A stretch of 64,000 nt of DNA, taken from NCBI GenBank assembly GCA_017999915.1, contig JAGNKX010000002.1, positions 186,001 through 250,000 on the forward strand, read 5' to 3'. Shown here piece by piece: positions 37,731-46,964 of this stretch (positions within the stretch are counted from its first letter, which is position 1; every line of letters starts with the position of its first letter). A model generated the notes under the pieces. That model was not told the origin of the DNA. It did not search any database and saw only the letters and a list, made by a program, of their open reading frames with translations. This DNA comes from Spirochaetota bacterium (lineage in GTDB: Bacteria; Spirochaetota; UBA4802; UBA5550). Made by a program: the position numbers and the translations under genes.

Positions 37731-40235
37731 ATGAGAGGAAAAATCAGTTCTGTGATGCTGATCCTTGCATCAACGATTTTCTTTTTAACGCAGCAGGCGC
37801 CGGCCCAGACCCAGGCAGACCGCGACAAGGCTCAGGCCAGCTATAAACAGGGCCTGGAGCAGGTCGAGGCCAGCAAATTCCAGGAGGCCTATGATTCCTT
37901 TAGAAACGCCTGGCAACTCGATAAGGGAAATTGGGATTACAAATGGCGATTTATGGTTATCTCTTCCTACATGGGCCAGCAGGCGCTCTTTAAAGGGAAC
38001 CATGCGAAAGCCCTGGAGCTTTTCAATGGTGCTTTGAGTGTAAAGCGTGAAATAACCAAAGAGGAGGATTTTGAGTTTATTACCATAAAAAGGTTTATCG
38101 ACCTGACTGAGGAGCATCAGAAATATTATCCGGTCAAACCGGAATACACGTACAAAATACAGGTGCTCTACATCATGAATACCGATGTCAAGAATACCTT
38201 TGATAAAAAGAACCAGTCCATTACCTGTAAAGGCTCGATCCCGAAAGTACTCCCGGACAACATGGTCCGCTATCACGAGATGCTGAGAATCTATCTCGAG
38301 ACCCTGAGCCGCGGCCGCCTGAGTATATCCTTTGACACACAAAAGGTGGATGCAACGGTCACGAGGGTGCTGGAATTATATGGTTACAGTCCCGACTTTG
38401 ACAGCATTCAACCGTCCTTGTCCCCGCTGTACTTCGCGGGACGCAATACCTACGATACGATCCTTTTTTATTGGTACAGCGGAAAGCTGCCGTGTACTAT
38501 ACATGCAACCTGGGATGGAGGTGTAATCCTGGTTCCCTACGCCTGGAGAAGCAGTGCGATGAGGGGTCGAATCGTGTTGCACTCAGGAGAAGGGGGAACG
38601 CAGATAGATCATATTTCTAACATAGGCCATCACTGGATAGCCTTTCACGAATATTTTCACCATATCGAGTACCTGTGCGGCAACATCGCGCCCCAGCATG
38701 CCCATCTTCCCGAAGAATTCCCGAAGGCGCGGAAAAATTTTCCCCAATGGATACCCGAAACACACAAGTCCGGGGCCACCCTTGAATACAGCTGGTACAA
38801 ATACCACATCCGGGAAACCGCACCGGCGCGGATGGAACAACTGTCCCGCGAGACCGGCATCAAACCACCATGGCGCAACATGAGCTATGTCAACCGGTTC
38901 CCCGACACCACCGACGAGAGGCTGTTCAGGTCTTATAGCGCCATAATGGAGAAAGTCTCCATGCTGGACCGCCAGAAGGCGGCAGACCTGGTTGACGAGG
39001 GATTCAGGCTCACGTGGTCTGGCAAAAACAGGGAGGCAGAGGAAAAATTTGAGCAGGCGCTGAAACACAATCCATACCATCACGCGGCATTGGATCAGCT
39101 CGGGTGGCTGGCCATTGCCTCCCGCAACAATGACTTTATCCGCGCGGACAGGTATTACACCGAGATGGCCAGGGTGTTCCCTGACCCGAAAAAATGCTTT
39201 GGCGCCGGCGCGGTTTTCTTTGAACGAAACCAGCCTGCCCGCGCCATTCCATATTTCAGAATTGCCGCGGGCAGAGCAGATGCCCTGCCCGGATATACAG
39301 TGTGGCTGGCGCGGGCCCTGGCCGCGTCAGGCGACGCAAAAGGCGCGTCAGCCGAAACAGCGCGTATATCCGATCATCCGATCATGAAGGCGCCCCTGGC
39401 GGTGATAGAGTCGCGCACCCTTGATCTCACTCTTCTCACAACGGGGTCAAGCCCCGATGCGGAAGACTCTATGTGGCTGTCCAAGCTGTGGCGGCCGATA
39501 CCGGACCGGGCGCGCTGGCGCCTGGTGCCGGCCAGGGACGGCGTCCATGTCCGTATCGTATCCAACCTGCACTGGAGGTGCCTTGACGCTCGCGGCGACA
39601 GGATCGTCCTGGACCCGATAAATGAGAATCTGTCGCAGGAGTGGAAAATGGCGACGCTCCCCGACGGTCAGCGTAGGTTCATATCTAAATCCTCCGGCCT
39701 CACCCTTGCCATTCTTCCCGCGTCAGGAAAACAGGGTCCAATTCTTTCCCTGCAGAAGGCAGGCGAGAGCAAACACCAGGCATGGGCGGTGGAGACCTTT
39801 GATCCCCTGATCGGGATTGCCGATAGCATGGCCCCGGCCTGGTTCGTTTCCGTATCAAGCGGCATGGCGGTGGCCATAAAGGGCGGCGACCGGTCAAACG
39901 GCGCGCCGGTCATTCAATGGACGCGGGAGAACGGCGCCCATTTCCAATGGAAGATCATCCCCGTCGGAACAGACGGAAGCCTCATACTCCTGTCGGCCCT
40001 GTCCGGGAAGTGCCTTACTGCCATTGAGAAAGACGGGGCTTACTCAATCCAGAGCCGCGAATTGACCCGGAAAGCCGATCAACTGTGGCGCATCGACAGG
40101 GGAAAGGATGGAACAATCAGGCTGATACATACAGGATCAGGCCTTGCCCTGCAGCCCGATTTACAAGACAAATATGGCATCACCCTTGGCGTGGTTGAAG
40201 ACACAGCGCCGCAGTGGTGGAAGATAGAGTATTGA
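37731..40235 (+). CDS. Secreted TPR-zincin-TPR-lectin protein (permuted relative of the 22.5 kb gene)
   Basis: 834 residues with a signal peptide (about 1-25). Order: N-terminal TPR-like helices (about 30-110), peptidase region with HEYFH at 306-310, TPRs (about 420-540), then two beta-trefoil lectin stretches (about 590-690 and 700-834) with QxW-type motifs such as SQEWKM, HQAWAV, HFQWKI, DQLWRI. The same HEYFH, TPR and lectin parts occur at 22472-25036 with the lectin at the front. It is a likely exported metallopeptidase. The next gene starts 16 bases later, so the two form an operon. Confidence 0.75.
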   Translation: MRGKISSVMLILASTIFFLTQQAPAQTQADRDKAQASYKQGLEQVEASKFQEAYDSFRNAWQLDKGNWDYKWRFMVISSYMGQQALFKGNHAKALELFNGALSVKREITKEEDFEFITIKRFIDLTEEHQKYYPVKPEYTYKIQVLYIMNTDVKNTFDKKNQSITCKGSIPKVLPDNMVRYHEMLRIYLETLSRGRLSISFDTQKVDATVTRVLELYGYSPDFDSIQPSLSPLYFAGRNTYDTILFYWYSGKLPCTIHATWDGGVILVPYAWRSSAMRGRIVLHSGEGGTQIDHISNIGHHWIAFHEYFHHIEYLCGNIAPQHAHLPEEFPKARKNFPQWIPETHKSGATLEYSWYKYHIRETAPARMEQLSRETGIKPPWRNMSYVNRFPDTTDERLFRSYSAIMEKVSMLDRQKAADLVDEGFRLTWSGKNREAEEKFEQALKHNPYHHAALDQLGWLAIASRNNDFIRADRYYTEMARVFPDPKKCFGAGAVFFERNQPARAIPYFRIAAGRADALPGYTVWLARALAASGDAKGASAETARISDHPIMKAPLAVIESRTLDLTLLTTGSSPDAEDSMWLSKLWRPIPDRARWRLVPARDGVHVRIVSNLHWRCLDARGDRIVLDPINENLSQEWKMATLPDGQRRFISKSSGLTLAILPASGKQGPILSLQKAGESKHQAWAVETFDPLIGIADSMAPAWFVSVSSGMAVAIKGGDRSNGAPVIQWTRENGAHFQWKIIPVGTDGSLILLSALSGKCLTAIEKDGAYSIQSRELTRKADQLWRIDRGKDGTIRLIHTGSGLALQPDLQDKYGITLGVVEDTAPQWWKIEY

Positions 40236-40251
40236 TACCGAAGGTGACTCA

Positions 40252-42147
40252 ATGAAAAAAACGATTCCCCTGATTCTTTATATTATGCTCATCCTGACCG
40301 TACCAGCCCTTTCTCCAGGAAAAATTTCCGGCGGCGGTCCTTTCGAGCTGTTCCCTGCCCTTGAGGCTCAGGCCGCGGCAAACCTGCCCCAGGGCATGGA
40401 CGCGGCCAGGGCCCGGGAACTGCTTGGCTCGTGGTACGACGGGGGCAACAGCGAGCTCGTCCGCGGGATGGAGATGGTCCTCGCCGGCGAGGGGGAAACG
40501 AACCACGCCCTGGCTCTCCTGCTTCATCTCCTCGACAGAGACTGCTATGAACGCGGTGAAACCATGACGGCCGCCCTGGCGCTTGCGAACAACCACCTCT
40601 ACGCGCTGGTAACCCCGGCGATCCGCGAGGAGATAAAGAAAGATATCGTTAAACACTACAGGTTCTACCGTAAGATCATTGCGTGGCAGAAAAAGTCACT
40701 GGAGCTTCCCTATGATCTGTCCCGGGTTCCCCTCGTCGCCCAGATATACTGGGCGGACCGGAGGGCCTATCCGCCCGAGGACATCACGTACCCGGTTCGC
40801 ACTCTCTCCGACTACCATGAGTATGTCGACTCGATAGAGACGCTGGAATTTTTCCATAACACCGCAGTCGAGAGGAAGCTTTACCTGGGTGAGTCCGTCA
40901 CAAAAATAGGGCGTAATGTCGCCCAATTCGTTCATAAAAGCAAAGCAGCTGACGGCCTCAGCCAGCACTTGTACAATCCGGATGAAAAAACAGCCGGGAA
41001 AATCATCGGCCGCATGCCGCAAGACCCGGGACCGCGCACCGGCCTCGAATGGTTCCAGCTCCGGTACATGGGAATCCAGCGCAACATATGCGATTTCATC
41101 TGGACCAATTACCAAAGACAGCTCCTCGAGCGGACAGGGCACTCGGTGGGCCTGTGCGAAGTCTCATCGCTCATTGAGATGGCCGCCTTCAAGGGGATGG
41201 GAATCCCCGCCGGGCTCATGGTCCGCTTTCCGCCCAAGGAACGGCCCTTTCCCGGCCATGTATTTGCCATGTATTACGACCCCTTCCTGAAAAAATGGAA
41301 GAATCTCGAGATGATACGCTCATGGGACAAGCCCCTGCTGACCGAGCTCGTAATCCACAAACCGGTCTGGCACCACCGCGTCAAGGACCTCCAGGTCAAG
41401 GTCACGGAGAAGGCCCCGGCCAATCGTTTTTTCAAAGTGCTTGATTTCGGCATTCCCAACGGGCTGATTGAAAAAGTGTTCATGACAAACCGCCCGTCAT
41501 GGAACGATACGCTTTTCAGCCGGGCCATGCTTCCCGACGATCCCAGGGACAGGGACGGCGACGGCATCCCCGATTTCGAGGAAAAAATCCTCGGCACCGA
41601 CCCGTCACGGCCTGATAGCGCGGGTGACGGCGTATCGGATCTATGGAAACTGAACCACGGCTACGATCCGGGTACTCCCATCACGCAGGGCTCCCTGGAT
41701 TCCCCCCCCATGGACGGCCTCGGCGGCGCATTCTCCGGTGAAAGGAAAATGACCACCGTCACCGTGAAACGCGCAGTCAGCCCCCGCGAGGACGTGCCGG
41801 AGATAAACACCATGTCCGCCGCGCGCCTGGGGGACAATGTCTATGTGCACGTCACCTTTCACAATGATATCCGCAAGTGCAAACGGAAGGACAATTATAT
41901 ATGGTTTGGCATCGAGGGAGGCCGAGGCCGCGTCAAGGGCTTCGACCTTGTGGTTGATGGCAACGGGATCGGCCAGAACAATAACGTCCGGGCACAGGAA
42001 CCGGACGGCTACCGCGACCTGCGGGGCATTTCCATCACCGACGTGGAGCTCATGGTGCCGGTGCGCTACCTCGATGGGGCCTCTTCGGTTAAGATTGTTT
42101 TCTTTACGGCCCTCGAGCGCGGAGAGCTGATACTGCCTGTCAGATAG
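40252..42147 (+). CDS. Secreted transglutaminase-like protein with thrombospondin type 3 repeat
   Basis: 631 residues with a signal peptide (about 1-24). A helical region (about 35-290) precedes a transglutaminase/protease-like core: Cys302 in VGLCEVSSLIEMAAFKGMG and His336 in FPGHVFAMYYD. The usual third aspartate is not obvious (NLEMI stands there). Residues about 428-472 are a calcium-binding TSP3-type repeat (DRDGDGIPDFEEKILGTDP). The C-terminal 150 residues are beta-rich, similar in look to DOMON/CBM9-type domains. AAGGTGA lies before the ATG. Confidence 0.6.
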   Translation: MKKTIPLILYIMLILTVPALSPGKISGGGPFELFPALEAQAAANLPQGMDAARARELLGSWYDGGNSELVRGMEMVLAGEGETNHALALLLHLLDRDCYERGETMTAALALANNHLYALVTPAIREEIKKDIVKHYRFYRKIIAWQKKSLELPYDLSRVPLVAQIYWADRRAYPPEDITYPVRTLSDYHEYVDSIETLEFFHNTAVERKLYLGESVTKIGRNVAQFVHKSKAADGLSQHLYNPDEKTAGKIIGRMPQDPGPRTGLEWFQLRYMGIQRNICDFIWTNYQRQLLERTGHSVGLCEVSSLIEMAAFKGMGIPAGLMVRFPPKERPFPGHVFAMYYDPFLKKWKNLEMIRSWDKPLLTELVIHKPVWHHRVKDLQVKVTEKAPANRFFKVLDFGIPNGLIEKVFMTNRPSWNDTLFSRAMLPDDPRDRDGDGIPDFEEKILGTDPSRPDSAGDGVSDLWKLNHGYDPGTPITQGSLDSPPMDGLGGAFSGERKMTTVTVKRAVSPREDVPEINTMSAARLGDNVYVHVTFHNDIRKCKRKDNYIWFGIEGGRGRVKGFDLVVDGNGIGQNNNVRAQEPDGYRDLRGISITDVELMVPVRYLDGASSVKIVFFTALERGELILPVR

Positions 42148-42161
42148 GGGCCTGAGTCGTA

Positions 42162-42209
42162 GGCGTGTATGCGGGCAAGATCGACGGGAAGTGGATTATC
42201 ATACGGTGA
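42162..42209 (+). pseudogene. Tail fragment of a second copy of the 36785-37660 gene
   Basis: Codes for GVYAGKIDGKWIIIR and a stop, matching GVFAGNIDGKWIIVR at 37613-37660, and the following GAGAGCCT is identical too. No frame leads into it from upstream. It is the remains of a duplicated or deleted gene. Confidence 0.75.
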
Positions 42210-42263
42210 GAGCCTGGCCCGCGACGGGGGCCGGCGGGATCACCCCGCCGGCATCCAGATCCG

Positions 42264-42917
42264 CTATTTATCCGCCCCGACCCAGGGCTCCGGTTTCCCG
42301 CTTATGATGAATAGAGAGGGATTGATGGCGCCGCCGCCCAGGCCCATGCAGCCGAGACCGATATAGACCGAGTCATTGAGCTTGCGCAGCTCATCGCGCA
42401 TGGAATGGACGACCCCGCCGTTATAAAGACTGTAATTCAGCTTGTATGAATTCTTCCCGTCATATTCAGACGGACCGATCGAGGTGGCAATCTTCCTTGT
42501 TCGCACAAGGGTCTTCTGCCCGTCCTTTTCAGCCGCGAAAATATTATAGCCTTCGCCCCTTGTCTTGTCCACGGCCCTGAAAGCCTTGCCGGTCCATTTT
42601 CCCGGTCCGAAGAAATTGTCCGTGTACGCCTGAACAGCCGGCGCCATGATGCCGCCCGGATGGTTCTGTGCGATATATTCGCCCTGGAGATCGTCGATCC
42701 CGGGAGCGGAAACCGCGTAGAAGAGCTGGACGAAATCAGCCTTGGAAAGCTTGAGCAAGTCCTCCACAGTGGCCGTCGCCGGGTCCTTGCCGAGAATGTC
42801 CGCCGGGCTCTTGCCCTTGTAGGAGCCGCCCTTCTGTGCGATATTGATGCCCGTGACCGCAAGATTGATCCCTACTATTATGCCAATTGCTATCAACGCT
42901 ATTTTCAATGTTTTCAT
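42264..42917 (-). CDS. Unknown protein with an N-terminal membrane anchor
   Basis: 217 residues. A signal anchor (about 5-22) is followed by a soluble domain with GKSPADILGKDPATATVEDLLKL and GLGCMGLGGGAINPSLFII. I know no family for it. The soluble part would face the periplasm. It lies 19 bases downstream of the SDR gene and so is probably in the same transcript. Confidence 0.6.
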   Translation of the reverse strand: MKTLKIALIAIGIIVGINLAVTGINIAQKGGSYKGKSPADILGKDPATATVEDLLKLSKADFVQLFYAVSAPGIDDLQGEYIAQNHPGGIMAPAVQAYTDNFFGPGKWTGKAFRAVDKTRGEGYNIFAAEKDGQKTLVRTRKIATSIGPSEYDGKNSYKLNYSLYNGGVVHSMRDELRKLNDSVYIGLGCMGLGGGAINPSLFIISGKPEPWVGADK

Positions 42918-42936
42918 CTGTCATTTCTCCGGTGTA

Positions 42937-43752
42937 TTATTTTCTTCCAACAAAATTGTCCATGGCCCGGTCGCCGCCTGACTTGGCCAGGAAAAAATCG
43001 AAGAGGCTTGTGGGCAGGAGCTTGAGTATCATGGACCCGCGTATGCTCATGGCTGGCAGCATCACGTAAGGCTTGTCCTTTTTCACGCCCTTCACGATGG
43101 CACCGGCTGCCGTTTCGGGTTTCACGAAGGGGCTCAAAACCATGGGCTTGCACCCCTTGAACATGCCCGTGTCTATGAAATAGGGGCACACGCAGGTGAT
43201 GTGCACATTTTTGTACCCGAATTTTTTCAGCTCCCTCCTGAGGGCCTCGGAAAAACCGACTTCCGCGAACTTGCTCGCCGCGTAGTCCGTGAGAAGGGGC
43301 ATGCCGAGGAGACCGCTCGAGGACGCCACGTTGACGATGTTTCCGCTGTTCCGCTTCGTCATCTCGCCCAGGAACTCCTTGGTGAAATAGGTATGGCCCC
43401 AGTAATTGACGCTCATCGAATGCTCCATCTCGTCCAGGGACATGTCGAGGAAGGCCTTGCCCGCCACGACTCCCGCGTTGTTTACCAGCACGTCGACCTG
43501 TCCGAAATCCTTCCGGACCGCCGCGGCTGTTTTCGAAACCTCGGCGCTTTTCGAGATGTCGCACGTATAGGTCCCCGTTTTCACCGACGGCCCCGCCGCC
43601 TTCACCTCGGCCTCAACCTTCGCAAGAGAGTCCCTGTTGATGTCGACCATGGCCACGTTGGCCCCTTCGCCGGCGAACTTCATCGACATGAGCCTGCCGA
43701 TGCCGCTGGCCGCGCCGGTGATCAGCACGTTTTTGCCTTTCAATTGCTTCAT
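42937..43752 (-). CDS. Short-chain dehydrogenase/reductase
   Basis: 271 residues from ATG 43752, where AGGAG lies seven bases upstream; an in-frame upstream start at 43782 has no ribosome site. The Rossmann motif is TGAASGIG, then NNAGV, catalytic Ser in ASSSG and YAASK with Tyr and Lys. The C-terminal part resembles the retinol dehydrogenase-like branch of the family (IDTGMFKG). The substrate is not evident; co-transcribed with the unknown protein downstream. Confidence 0.88.
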   Translation of the reverse strand: MKQLKGKNVLITGAASGIGRLMSMKFAGEGANVAMVDINRDSLAKVEAEVKAAGPSVKTGTYTCDISKSAEVSKTAAAVRKDFGQVDVLVNNAGVVAGKAFLDMSLDEMEHSMSVNYWGHTYFTKEFLGEMTKRNSGNIVNVASSSGLLGMPLLTDYAASKFAEVGFSEALRRELKKFGYKNVHITCVCPYFIDTGMFKGCKPMVLSPFVKPETAAGAIVKGVKKDKPYVMLPAMSIRGSMILKLLPTSLFDFFLAKSGGDRAMDNFVGRK

Positions 43753-43871
43753 GCTCAACTCCTGATTGTTGGATGCAACCATGCATGCATGCGTTGCGGC
43801 ACATCGGCGCCGGGCGCCTCAATGCCCATGATCGGAGCTTACTCAAAAAGGTATTTTAAAATCGACCGGTG

Positions 43872-45017
43872 TTATAACTTCGGACTATTAATCGGGGGCC
43901 GCCGGAGGGACTGGTTTTCCCGTCGGTACGCCACGGGAGACTTGCCGGTGAAGCGGGTGAAGGCGTCATAAAAGGCCGACTTGGAATTGAATCCCACGGC
44001 GAAGGCGATGTTGAGGACCGGCGCGTCGGGCTCGGAAACCAGGAGCTCCCTGGCACGGTCTATTCTGAAGCTGTTGATGAAGCCGTTGAAGTTCGTGTTG
44101 AGCTTTTCGTTCAGGAGCTGCGATAGCTGGTGCTGGGTCAGCTCCACGCGGTCCGCGAGGTCCTTGAGGGTGATGTTCTCGTCCAGGAAAAGCTCGTCTT
44201 CGACCATCATCCGGTTAAGCTGAAAGACAAGGGCGTCCACGTCGATTCCGCTGAGGCGCCAGCGCCCGCTCCCGCCATAGCGGTTCTGGGCTTGAAGGAT
44301 CACCAGGTGGATAAGCCGGGGATACCGGAGCCCCGCAAGGTAGGATAGTATGAAAAGCAGCCCGATGGCGCTGATGCCGCCCAGGACCGGCATGATCGAT
44401 CCCGTGAGATACCCGTAAAAGATGAAGCCGCAGGAGGCCATGATGACCACCGAGGAAACGCCCGTGATGGCCAGCATGACCGACTGGGCCTTATCGCTCC
44501 AGAGCGACACGATCTTTATCTTGAGAATCGAGAAGCAGACCGCGCTTTGAACCGCGGCCATGCCGATAAGGACCCGCATCCCCGTTATCTCCGGGCGGGA
44601 GGGCCCGCCGCCGAAGATACCTTTCAGGACATCGGACCGTGTCCCTGACGGGAGGAGCATGAAATAGATATCGCCCGCGGCGGCGATACATGCGGGAATG
44701 AAGAAAATGAAGCGCCGCCGGGGCAGCGATTCCGGCGGAAAAATGACAAGGTAATATGCGAAATAGGCGGCCGGTACAATGGCGTTGATCAGCGTCATGT
44801 GAAATGACAGCAGCGCGGGGTATGCGGCCGCCATGCCGTTGGCGATGAAGCTGATCTGGAACATGAGGAGACTCAGCATAAACAGGAGCGCCGAGAGGTT
44901 GATGTTCTCGATGCGCTGTGAAGGGATGATGGCGTGTATCATCGAATAGAGCAGCGCCACGCTTCCGGAGAAGAAGAGGAAGCCGACGAAAATGGTCTCC
45001 ATAAAAGATGCTTCCAT
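43872..45017 (-). CDS. AraC-family regulator with a membrane-embedded N-terminal domain
   Basis: 381 residues from ATG 45017; 45002 is also possible and 45146 is the longest frame. About seven membrane helices (about 1-240) precede a C-terminal AraC DNA-binding domain (about 270-370) with two helix-turn-helix units: ITLKDLADRVELTQHQLSQLLNEK and LNIAFAVGFNSKSAFYDAFTRFTG. This 7TM-AraC arrangement is typical of Leptospira-like spirochaetes. The ligand is unknown. It is a separate unit from the ilvC gene upstream, with a terminator between. Confidence 0.85.
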   Translation of the reverse strand: MEASFMETIFVGFLFFSGSVALLYSMIHAIIPSQRIENINLSALLFMLSLLMFQISFIANGMAAAYPALLSFHMTLINAIVPAAYFAYYLVIFPPESLPRRRFIFFIPACIAAAGDIYFMLLPSGTRSDVLKGIFGGGPSRPEITGMRVLIGMAAVQSAVCFSILKIKIVSLWSDKAQSVMLAITGVSSVVIMASCGFIFYGYLTGSIMPVLGGISAIGLLFILSYLAGLRYPRLIHLVILQAQNRYGGSGRWRLSGIDVDALVFQLNRMMVEDELFLDENITLKDLADRVELTQHQLSQLLNEKLNTNFNGFINSFRIDRARELLVSEPDAPVLNIAFAVGFNSKSAFYDAFTRFTGKSPVAYRRENQSLRRPPINSPKL

Positions 45018-45150
45018 GGCGTTCTGGATTCCTGGTGTGCGAAAGACCTCTATATTCGCAATAATCCCCGCCCATTTTTTTGTCAACGCGGAAAATTGCA
45101 TGACCCCGGTCCATGGCCCAGACAAAAATCCCTTCCGGGGGCACAAGGAA

Positions 45151-45174
45151 AAGGCGCGGTTTAATCCGCGCCTT
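45151..45174 (-). terminator. Terminator of the ilv operon
   Basis: AAGGCGCGG (45151-45159) and CCGCGCCTT (45166-45174) form a nine-base perfect stem with a six-base loop, followed by a short T run on the minus strand. Confidence 0.75.
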
Positions 45175-45244
45175 TATGAGTAACCAACAATTGCTACTTT
45201 CCTTCGGCTCTTCTCTCTTTATTGGAGAAAAACCGGGGGCGGGG

Positions 45245-46240
<996 letters not shown>

Positions 46241-46253
46241 GATGAACTCCTTG

Positions 46254-46289
46254 TTGACCCCCCTGTCCCCCTGAGGGGGCATGGGTCAA
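46254..46289 (-). promoter_or_regulatory. Hairpin just before the ilvC ribosome site
   Basis: TTGACCC (46254-46260) and GGGTCAA (46283-46289) enclose CCCCC/GGGGG (46267-46271/46275-46279). The ribosome site AAGGAG follows about two bases after the hairpin in the transcript. It may stabilise or process the ilvC message. Confidence 0.5.
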
Positions 46290-46316
46290 TTTATAATATT
46301 TTTATTACTAATTCAA

Positions 46317-46448
46317 CCTCACCCGCGCTCCGCGCACCCTCTCCCATTAAACTCGGAAAAAAGGAGAGGGTTTCCGAGAAACGATATTCTATCCGCTCCC
46401 CCTCTCCTTTTTTCAATTCTTAATGGGAAAGGGGGCCGGGGGGTGAGG
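46317..46448. repeat. 132-bp palindromic repeat element between ilvN and ilvC (plain form)
   Basis: Ends CCTCACCC (46317-46324) and GGGTGAGG (46441-46448). Inside, CCCTCTCCCATTAA (46337-46350) pairs with TTAATGGGAAAGGG (46420-46433) with one mismatch, and AAAAAAGGAGAGGG (46357-46370) pairs perfectly with CCCTCTCCTTTTTT (46400-46413). The same element, carrying an extra hairpin module, is at 49764-49982. Confidence 0.75.
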
Positions 46449-46460
46449 TCAGATAATAGC

Positions 46461-46961
46461 CTACTCCTTCAACAGCGACACCCGTCCGGTGCGCATCAGC
46501 TCCCTGATGCCGTAGGGCTTCAACAGCTCGATAAAATTATGGATCTGGACCGGATCGCCCTTCACGCCCAGGGTGATGGTCTTCGGCGAGATATCGGCGA
46601 TATCCGCTTTGAAGATCTCGCCCAGCTGGTAGATCTCGGGTCGCTTGTTCGGCGGGGCGTTCACCTTCACCAGGACCAGCTCACGCTCCACCGTGGGAAG
46701 ATCCGTATGGTCGCTCACCTTGATGACGTCGATCAGCTTGTTCAGCTGCTTCTTGACCTGCTCGATGACCCGGTCGTCGCCGCGCGTCACGATGGTCATG
46801 ACCGATACGTCCTCCTGCTCAGTGGCGCTCACCGCCAGGGAATCGATGTTGTATCCGCGCGCGGAGAAAAGGCCGGCCACGCGGGCCAGGACGCCGAAGC
46901 GGTTCTCCACCTTGACCGATATCACGTATTGCTTCATGGTTTCATCGTTTGGCGCTGTCAT
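46461..46961 (-). CDS. ilvN: Acetolactate synthase small (regulatory) subunit
   Basis: 166 residues, full length, with an ACT domain at the front (KQYVISVKVENRFGVLARVAGLFSARGYNI) that binds valine for feedback control, and the second half typical of IlvH/IlvN. The start at 46961 (MTAPNDETMKQY) is three bases after the ilvB stop; an internal ATG at 46937 is the alternative. It partners the large subunit encoded upstream. Confidence 0.93.
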   Translation of the reverse strand: MTAPNDETMKQYVISVKVENRFGVLARVAGLFSARGYNIDSLAVSATEQEDVSVMTIVTRGDDRVIEQVKKQLNKLIDVIKVSDHTDLPTVERELVLVKVNAPPNKRPEIYQLGEIFKADIADISPKTITLGVKGDPVQIHNFIELLKPYGIRELMRTGRVSLLKE

Positions 46962-46964
46962 GGC

